From: CAZOOW01 sp964581535
Lineage (GTDB): Bacteria > Patescibacteriota > Saccharimonadia > Saccharimonadales > Saccharimonadaceae
Reading direction: 5' to 3'
Assembly (NCBI GenBank): GCA_964581535.1
Contig: CAZOOW010000003.1
Span: 1-64,000, forward strand
Length of the DNA: 64,000 bases
Part shown: positions 58,793-64,000 of the stretch, in pieces
Numbering within the stretch: position 1 is the first letter of the stretch
Layout: every line of letters begins with the position of its first letter
Program-made: the position numbers and the translations under genes
Notes under the pieces: model-generated
The model's database searches: none
Seen by the model: the letters and a program-made list of their open reading frames with translations, nothing else
Told to the model about the DNA's origin: nothing

Positions 58793-59917
58793 TTAAAAGT
58801 GGATGAATACCAGTCCAGCTGGACTCACCCCGTTACGGGTACTATAGCGTCCATCCCAGTTGACGTTGTACTGGCTGATGTTGATGGTGCCATCGCTGTT
58901 AACCGACTCGACATACATAGCATGTCCATAGTACCCAGCGTTACTGATAGCGACATCACCCGCACGTGGACTGTAGTCGGTCGGGATACCGGCACGTATA
59001 GCATTTTCATCCCATTGGTTGGCGTTACCAATCCCGCCCCAGTACGGCATATGGCGACCGGATTGCCAGACTTTAAATGCAGTGTAGCTAACACACTCAC
59101 GATTGAACATTCCCCAGTCATCAACCAGTGAATCCATTGGCGCTTCGCACCATTTTGCAGGATAACCGCCGCCACACGCAGGTCCAGAACCGGCCGCATA
59201 AGACCCACCGCCAAATCGAGCGTTGGCCGCTGCCTGCTGAGAACGAAGGCTAGAAATCTGGGAGTTCTTTTCACCAATCATATTCTGGTACATTGCTTCT
59301 TGGCCTTGCGCCTGCGCGAGCATAGTCGCCTGCTCTGCCTCTTTCGCTGCAAGATCGTTTCGCTGTACAGTCTGGTCAGCAAGTACTTTATCGACTTCGA
59401 CTTTTTGCTTCTCAAGGTCAGTCTTAATACGCTTGACTTCATCCATAGCTTTTTTCAACTGTGACTGGACAGAGCCGCGAACAGCCTGTGAAGAAACATA
59501 TTCTCCGACGTTCTTCGCCCCGGCGAGCGCCTCTATCGGGGTTGTTGATCCGTTTGCATATATTTGAGCGATAGTCTTGTTGATAGTCTTTTTTTGCCGT
59601 TCAAGTTTTTGCTCATTTACCGCAATGTCGGCTTTCAGTTTGTCGGCTTTGGCTTGCGACAAGTCAATTTGTGCCTGGATGGCCATTTTCTGAGCATTTA
59701 AGACATTTACCGCATTCTGAAGTGTGTTCGCTTCCTGACGAAGCCGGCCCGCCTCGGCCTGGTATGAATTTACCTCACCCTGCAAGCGGTTAATTGCCTC
59801 GTCATAAACATCTGCTGAGGCGAAACGATACTGCGACAAACCGACAACGACCGCTACCGCGACAACGAGTGCGCGAAACGATATACTTCTGAAGCGGTTT
59901 GTGGTGGACCTTTTCAT
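58793..59917 (-). CDS. PcsB-like peptidoglycan hydrolase: coiled coil + CHAP
   Basis: 374 residues. A signal peptide (helix about 12-32 ending ASA), a long coiled coil (about 36-240) and a C-terminal CHAP amidase/endopeptidase with catalytic Cys in RECVSYTAF and His in YYGHAMYV. This is the architecture of PcsB, the hydrolase activated by FtsEX in streptococci; here ftsX and ftsE lie just upstream. The ATG at 59917 is fixed by GGAGGTAATC; the longer frame has no ribosome site. It should split septal peptidoglycan. Confidence 0.92.
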   Translation of the reverse strand: MKRSTTNRFRSISFRALVVAVAVVVGLSQYRFASADVYDEAINRLQGEVNSYQAEAGRLRQEANTLQNAVNVLNAQKMAIQAQIDLSQAKADKLKADIAVNEQKLERQKKTINKTIAQIYANGSTTPIEALAGAKNVGEYVSSQAVRGSVQSQLKKAMDEVKRIKTDLEKQKVEVDKVLADQTVQRNDLAAKEAEQATMLAQAQGQEAMYQNMIGEKNSQISSLRSQQAAANARFGGGSYAAGSGPACGGGYPAKWCEAPMDSLVDDWGMFNRECVSYTAFKVWQSGRHMPYWGGIGNANQWDENAIRAGIPTDYSPRAGDVAISNAGYYGHAMYVESVNSDGTINISQYNVNWDGRYSTRNGVSPAGLVFIHF

Positions 59918-59984
59918 AGTGATTACCTCCACGTTAGCATAAGCATGTTCGGCAGTCAACACCGAACTCGCCTACCGGTTTAGT

Positions 59985-60956
59985 TTATACACGCAAGTAA
60001 CGGCGAACGGCCAAGCGGGCTGAAATAATACCTATCAGTGCCCCCAGAATAATCATTGCGAACAGCACGAGCGGTGAGTACATAGTGAGTGTGTTGAGCA
60101 AACTTTCAACCGCCACACCTTTTTCTTCTATAGCACCTCGCAAGGAATAGAGCCCGAAGTAGCCAAGCCCTGTAGCGATAAGTGCGGCGAAAAATCCATA
60201 CATAACAGCTTCGACAACAAATGGTCCGCGAATAAATCCTTTGTCTGCTCCGATAAGCTTCATCATCTCTATCTCGTCCCGTCGATTAAAGATCGCCATA
60301 CGAATCGTGTTAAAGATAATAAGCATAGATATTGTCATGAATATAATCGTCGCGAATAGCCCTAATCGTTCCGCAGTCTGCGCCCAGTTGGCGATTTCGG
60401 TTATCGCGGTCCGTTTCTTCGTCTCGAGCGATTCCACATCTGGGCTCAAGTTTCGTTGAAAATCGCGATCAGTGTTAATGAGTTTGTCGAGATTTTCAAT
60501 CTTGCCTGGATCATCGACGTTTACCTCGAGTTTTGCGGGTAGCTTAACGTATTCTGCCAAGGTTTGTAGATATTCAACATCACCGTCATCAACGTTATCC
60601 TCGATATACTGCTTCCTGCCCTGCTCGCTCGATACGAATGTTACTTTCCGAACGTTCGGTTCATTCTCGAGGCGCTGCTTTAGAATACGGGCATCCGACT
60701 CTTTGACGTCGCTTTTTAGAAATATCGCCAGACTAATGTTTTGACGTAGTTCGCTCACTGTGTCAGTGAGCATTGTCCGAGCAACCAGCGTAGTGAACAC
60801 AATAAGAAGTGTTATCGTCATTACTGCGGTTGCAGCTGTTGTCAACCAAGCGTTTCGGGTAAAGTTGTTCGCCCCGTAGCGCATCATGCGCAACCATGTC
60901 AGATAACGGCGACGAAAACGCTGATTATTTTTGAGTGCGGGTCGTTTGTCGGCCAT
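59985..60956 (-). CDS. ftsX: Cell-division ABC permease FtsX
   Basis: 323 residues, four transmembrane helices with the long outer loop between helices 1 and 2 (NISLAIFLKSDVKESD, VRKVTFVSSEQGRKQY) typical of FtsX, and MMKLIGADKGFIRGPFVVEA before helix 3. Passes FtsE ATP hydrolysis to an outside hydrolase. Start overlaps the ftsE stop (TAATG). Confidence 0.95.
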   Translation of the reverse strand: MADKRPALKNNQRFRRRYLTWLRMMRYGANNFTRNAWLTTAATAVMTITLLIVFTTLVARTMLTDTVSELRQNISLAIFLKSDVKESDARILKQRLENEPNVRKVTFVSSEQGRKQYIEDNVDDGDVEYLQTLAEYVKLPAKLEVNVDDPGKIENLDKLINTDRDFQRNLSPDVESLETKKRTAITEIANWAQTAERLGLFATIIFMTISMLIIFNTIRMAIFNRRDEIEMMKLIGADKGFIRGPFVVEAVMYGFFAALIATGLGYFGLYSLRGAIEEKGVAVESLLNTLTMYSPLVLFAMIILGALIGIISARLAVRRYLRV

Positions 60957-61639
60957 TATTGTTTATACTTCCCCTGCGCCTGATCCGACGTCACTTTGCC
61001 ATGGTCCACTGTAATAACTCGTCGCTTCAGTCGATTGACGATCTCTACGTTGTGCGTCGTCAGTAACACGGTCGTGCCATAACGGTTAATTTTTTCGAGA
61101 AGACGTACGATATCCCAACTGTGTTTCGGGTCGAGGTTTCCGGTAGGCTCGTCTGCAATAAGGATTTTCGGCTGGCGTACGACCGCACGGGCAATAGCAA
61201 CCCGCTGCCTCTCACCGCCGGAAAGCTGATGCGGAAATTTCTTCTCTTTACCAGTCAGCCCGACGAGTTCAATGACTTTTGGCACTGTTGAGCGAATTTC
61301 ACGGTTCGTCATACCAGCAATCTCGAGAGCAAATGCGATGTTTTCAAAAACAGTTCGCTGAGGCAACAGTTTAAAGTCTTGAAACACGACACCTATCTTC
61401 CGTCTAAGAAGCGGAATATGTTTGTCCTTTAGCGTGTCATAGTCGATACCGCCAACCACAATTTTTCCACTGGTTGGCTTTTCTTCTCGAGTAAGAAGCT
61501 TAAGCAAAGTAGATTTTCCTGCCCCGCTGGTACCGACAATGATGACAAATTCCTTTGGTTCAATATGCAAACTAATCCGGTTCAGCGCCGGACTACCCTC
61601 TTTGGAATAGGTCTTGGTTACTCGGTCCAACAGGATCAT
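60956..61639 (-). CDS. ftsE: Cell-division ABC ATPase FtsE
   Basis: 227 residues. Walker A VGTSGAGKSTLLKLL, Q-loop VFQDFKLLPQ, signature LSGGERQRVAIARA, Walker B ILIADEPTGNLD and H-loop LLTTHN. Cytoplasmic partner of FtsX. TAAAAT about 10 nt before the ATG. Confidence 0.96.
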   Translation of the reverse strand: MILLDRVTKTYSKEGSPALNRISLHIEPKEFVIIVGTSGAGKSTLLKLLTREEKPTSGKIVVGGIDYDTLKDKHIPLLRRKIGVVFQDFKLLPQRTVFENIAFALEIAGMTNREIRSTVPKVIELVGLTGKEKKFPHQLSGGERQRVAIARAVVRQPKILIADEPTGNLDPKHSWDIVRLLEKINRYGTTVLLTTHNVEIVNRLKRRVITVDHGKVTSDQAQGKYKQ

Positions 61640-61690
61640 TACTCGTACTATTTTACCACAAGTAGTACGGAGAAACGCCTTCGAATATCG

Positions 61691-62770
61691 TTATTCGGCG
61701 GGTGCTTCTAAAAATGCGAGCATGAAATCGTCGAGTTTGCCATCGAGTACACTTTGTGTGTCTCGGTCTTCGTGTTTTGTACGCGTGTCTTTCACCATTG
61801 TATACGGGTGAAGGACATAGTTGCGAATCTGGTTCCCCCAGCTCGCACTTTCCCCTGCCTGTAGGTCTGACAACTTATCAGCATGCTGTTCCATCTGCAT
61901 TTGTGCGAGTTTAGAGCGGAGGATTTTCATAGCAGTTTCGCGATTTTGTATCTGACTTCGTTCGTTCTGGATCGCCACAACGGTGTTAGTCGGCAGATGG
62001 GTTATGCGTACAGCACTGTCGGTCGTATTCACCGACTGTCCACCATGGCCGCCACTTCTATAGACATCGATGCGTAGATCTTTTTCTTCGATTTCAACCT
62101 CTTCGGGCGCTGCGATTTCCGGCATAACTTCGACCAGCGCAAAGCTAGTTTGGCGCAAGTTGTCTGCGTTGAACGGACTAAGCCTGACAAGGCGATGCAC
62201 GCCGTGCTCGCTTCGAAGCTTTCCGTAGACAAACGGACCGGCCACTGTATACGTAGCCGACTTGATGCCGGCTTCCTCGCCCGTGCTTCTTTCTACCAAC
62301 TCCATTTTGTACCCGCCCTTCTCGCTCCAGCGAAGGTACATCCTCTCCAGCATTTCGCACCAGTCCTGAGCATCAGTACCCCCCGCACCAGCGCTCAGCT
62401 TCAAAATCGCGTTATGGTCATCATACTCGCCCTGGAACAGCAAATCTTTTTTGAGCGCATTGAAATCTTCCTGCATATTCGCCAGTTGGTCACTCAGCTC
62501 CTGTTCCAGTGCTGCATCCTCAAGCGCAGCCATGTCGCGGAGCTCTTCCGTGTGGCTTTTTAAATCAACCCATGGCTGGGTCTGTAGCCGTAAACTGGCT
62601 GCTTGCTTAGTTACTTGCTCGGCATGCGTCGGGTCTGACCAAAGGTTGTTATCTGTCAGGCGCCCATCAAGATCATGAAGCTGTTTAATCTTCGATACAA
62701 TAGCTAGCCGCTCGTAGGCGGCTTCAATCATATCAAGCAGTTCTGCAATCTGTTTTTGTAACGAGTTCAT
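61691..62770 (-). CDS. prfB: Peptide chain release factor 2
   Basis: 359 residues, full length in one frame: no in-frame UGA near codon 25 and thus no programmed +1 frameshift. GGQ peptidyl-hydrolysis motif in SGGHGGQSVNTTDSAVR and the stop-reading tripeptide SPF in VRLSPFNAD, specific for UAA/UGA. Its presence and UGA-ended genes exclude UGA recoding. A TATAAT within a shared palindrome lies 8 nt before the ATG. Confidence 0.96.
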   Translation of the reverse strand: MNSLQKQIAELLDMIEAAYERLAIVSKIKQLHDLDGRLTDNNLWSDPTHAEQVTKQAASLRLQTQPWVDLKSHTEELRDMAALEDAALEQELSDQLANMQEDFNALKKDLLFQGEYDDHNAILKLSAGAGGTDAQDWCEMLERMYLRWSEKGGYKMELVERSTGEEAGIKSATYTVAGPFVYGKLRSEHGVHRLVRLSPFNADNLRQTSFALVEVMPEIAAPEEVEIEEKDLRIDVYRSGGHGGQSVNTTDSAVRITHLPTNTVVAIQNERSQIQNRETAMKILRSKLAQMQMEQHADKLSDLQAGESASWGNQIRNYVLHPYTMVKDTRTKHEDRDTQSVLDGKLDDFMLAFLEAPAE

Positions 62771-62778
62771 CGCTATCC

Positions 62779-62786
62779 ATTATAAT
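62779..62786. promoter_or_regulatory. Palindromic -10 box shared by prfB and murI
   Basis: ATTATAAT is self-complementary and gives a perfect TATAAT on each strand: 8 nt before the prfB ATG (minus, 62770) and 7 nt before the murI ATG (plus, 62794). Only 23 nt separate the genes. Confidence 0.75.
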
Positions 62787-62793
62787 CTACCTC

Positions 62794-63441
62794 ATGACAA
62801 TCGGCGTATTTGATTCGGGTATTGGCGGCGAAGCGATAGCACGAGAAATCGGCGTAGCATTTCCCGACGCCACCGTCCGCGTTATCAATGATAAAAAACA
62901 CGTTTCGTACGGAGGGCGATCTACCGAAGAAATTATTAGACTGACAGATAGCGCCCTGCAACCACTTTTGCGCACGTCGCCTGATATCATCGTTATTGCA
63001 TGCAATACAGCAACCGCTGTCGCAATAAGCTACTTGCGTCGTGCCTATCCAAACCAAATATTCATTGGGCTTGAGCCCATGGTAAAGCCGGCTGCCGCCA
63101 TGACAAGAACTAGAGTCATCGCGGTTTGTGCAACGCCTGCGACGCTCGGCAGTACGTCATATAAGAATTTAAAGCAAACGCATGGCAAGGATATTACTAT
63201 CCTCGAGCCCGATACGAGCGAGTGGGCATACCTTATCGAAAACAATCTAATAAACCGTAAACATATCGAGCATACCATTCGGCCCGTTTTGGAAAAATCA
63301 GCCGATGTAATCGTTCTCGCCTGTACACACTACCATTGGATCAAAGACGAAATTATCACGATGTGTCGTGGACGAGCAGATGTTATCGAACCGTCAACCG
63401 CTATCATTCGACGCATCAATGAAGTTATTACGGCTGGCTGA
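62794..63441 (+). CDS. murI: Glutamate racemase
   Basis: Supplies D-glutamate for peptidoglycan. 215 residues, shorter than usual (about 265). IGVFDSGIGG at the N-terminus, catalytic Cys 70 in IACNTATA and Cys 177 in LACTHYHW. Aspartate racemase cannot be excluded, but the neighbouring murD, which uses D-glutamate, supports MurI. Leaderless start. Confidence 0.93.
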   Translation: MTIGVFDSGIGGEAIAREIGVAFPDATVRVINDKKHVSYGGRSTEEIIRLTDSALQPLLRTSPDIIVIACNTATAVAISYLRRAYPNQIFIGLEPMVKPAAAMTRTRVIAVCATPATLGSTSYKNLKQTHGKDITILEPDTSEWAYLIENNLINRKHIEHTIRPVLEKSADVIVLACTHYHWIKDEIITMCRGRADVIEPSTAIIRRINEVITAG

Positions 63442-63444
63442 GCC

Positions 63445-64000
63445 TCAAAGCTGCTGCACGGCAGCGACAAATTGGTCACCACGATCAGTATAGTTTTTAA
63501 ACATGTCGAAACTCGCACTGGCTGGGCTGAGGAGAACGACATCCCCGGGTTTTACTATACTTTGTATAGTATTAACTATATTTTGTATAGTCGTCATACC
63601 AAGTTCGATACACTCAACATTTTCAGACCGACAGAGTTCAGCAATCACCTGGCCCGTTTCGCCGATAGCAATAACTCTCGTTCCGGTTTCAGCGCATTCC
63701 CGAACAACATCTTCATAACGGGCACCTTTTTTTGAACCGCCAAGAATCAAAACCTTCGGAGCCCGGAACGAACGCAATGCCGCAATCGCAGAACCCGGCG
63801 TCGTCGCAATGCTATCATCGTAATACCTGACACCGCCGACTTCGCGGACGAATTTCAGCCGGTGCGGTAAGCCGTCGAATGCACCAATACCCTGTTTGAT
63901 AATATTCGCGTTAGTTACGTATTCGCCCACTGCAGCTATGGCAGCAGACGCGTTTTCAATATTGTGTACACCGGGTAGTTTCACACTATCAGCAATATCA
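63445..64000 (-). CDS. murD: UDP-MurNAc-alanine--D-glutamate ligase, C-terminal part
   Basis: Partial; the gene continues beyond the window end. The visible 185 codons cover the end of the central domain (LPGVHNIENASAA) and the Rossmann-like C-terminal domain (GVRYYDDSIATTPGSA, ILGGSKKGARYEDV, LLSPASASFDMFKNYTDRGD). Adds D-glutamate to UDP-MurNAc-L-Ala. The murI and murD genes are convergent and 3 nt apart. Confidence 0.93.
   Translation of the reverse strand, partial: DIADSVKLPGVHNIENASAAIAAVGEYVTNANIIKQGIGAFDGLPHRLKFVREVGGVRYYDDSIATTPGSAIAALRSFRAPKVLILGGSKKGARYEDVVRECAETGTRVIAIGETGQVIAELCRSENVECIELGMTTIQNIVNTIQSIVKPGDVVLLSPASASFDMFKNYTDRGDQFVAAVQQL

Noticed and set aside
61691..62770. Programmed frameshift in prfB
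   Set aside because: The gene is a single uninterrupted frame with no early in-frame UGA, so the classical autoregulatory frameshift is absent.
1..64000. tRNA genes, CRISPR arrays, insertion sequences and long direct repeats
   Set aside because: No T-loop consensus (GGTTCRANTCC) in gaps on either strand, no evenly spaced repeats and no transposase or terminal inverted repeats were seen; a covariance-model tRNA scan would be needed to be certain.

Overview
The window looks like a chromosomal segment of a host-dependent, small-genome bacterium of the Patescibacteria (candidate phyla radiation), most likely Saccharibacteria (TM7). The reasons are the very tight gene packing with many 1-70 nt overlaps, short versions of core proteins, a peptidoglycan/division (dcw) cluster of minimal size, lower glycolysis built on PEP synthase, a sigma-region-4/HARE-HTH fusion protein, and no biosynthetic operons. 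This placement rests on gene style, not on a marker search. UGA ends many genes and prfB (RF2) is present, so the standard code applies. I found no rRNA, tRNA, CRISPR array, IS element or prophage.

Layout. 1-6.2 kb: a lower-glycolysis module (enolase; a D-2-hydroxyacid dehydrogenase fused to phosphoglycerate mutase; an adenylate-kinase relative; PEP synthase). 6.2-12 kb: a membrane histidine kinase with a proline-tailed response regulator, a pseudouridine synthase and GTPase Der. 12-22 kb: pth, a ZIP metal transporter preceded by an unidentified structured RNA, dprA, topA, the sigma4/HARE protein and a VirD4/TraG-type ATPase. 22.6-30.9 kb (minus strand): the dcw cluster mraZ-rsmH-microORF-ftsL-ftsI-mraY-ftsW-murG-ftsQ, with a MraZ operator array ahead of it. 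31-42.5 kb: yvcK/HAD/GH1 operon, small unknowns, a PIF1-like helicase, a hydrolase, a cytochrome-b5-like membrane protein, an MMPL exporter and a Nudix protein. 42.6-47 kb: small orphan genes in self-contained cassettes around glyS. 47-53.5 kb: recO with a cytosolic two-component pair, exonuclease VII, a flippase-like protein and a TRM11-like methyltransferase. 53.5-64 kb: a decayed surface-protein gene, rpmA with a structured leader, a putative HExxH protein, then prfB-ftsE-ftsX-CHAP hydrolase-ctpA-CheY, murI and the 3' part of murD.

Two gene styles coexist. Many core genes have a -10 box 6-10 nt before the start codon, so their mRNAs should be leaderless; at two divergent gene pairs a single palindromic -10 box appears to serve both directions. 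Small orphan genes instead carry near-consensus TTGACA promoters, strong Shine-Dalgarno sequences and GC-rich terminators, and look like independently acquired cassettes.

The strongest candidates for something undescribed are the roughly 375-nt structured RNA at 13.88-14.25 kb, the orphan cassette set, and the leaderless/bidirectional promoter architecture.
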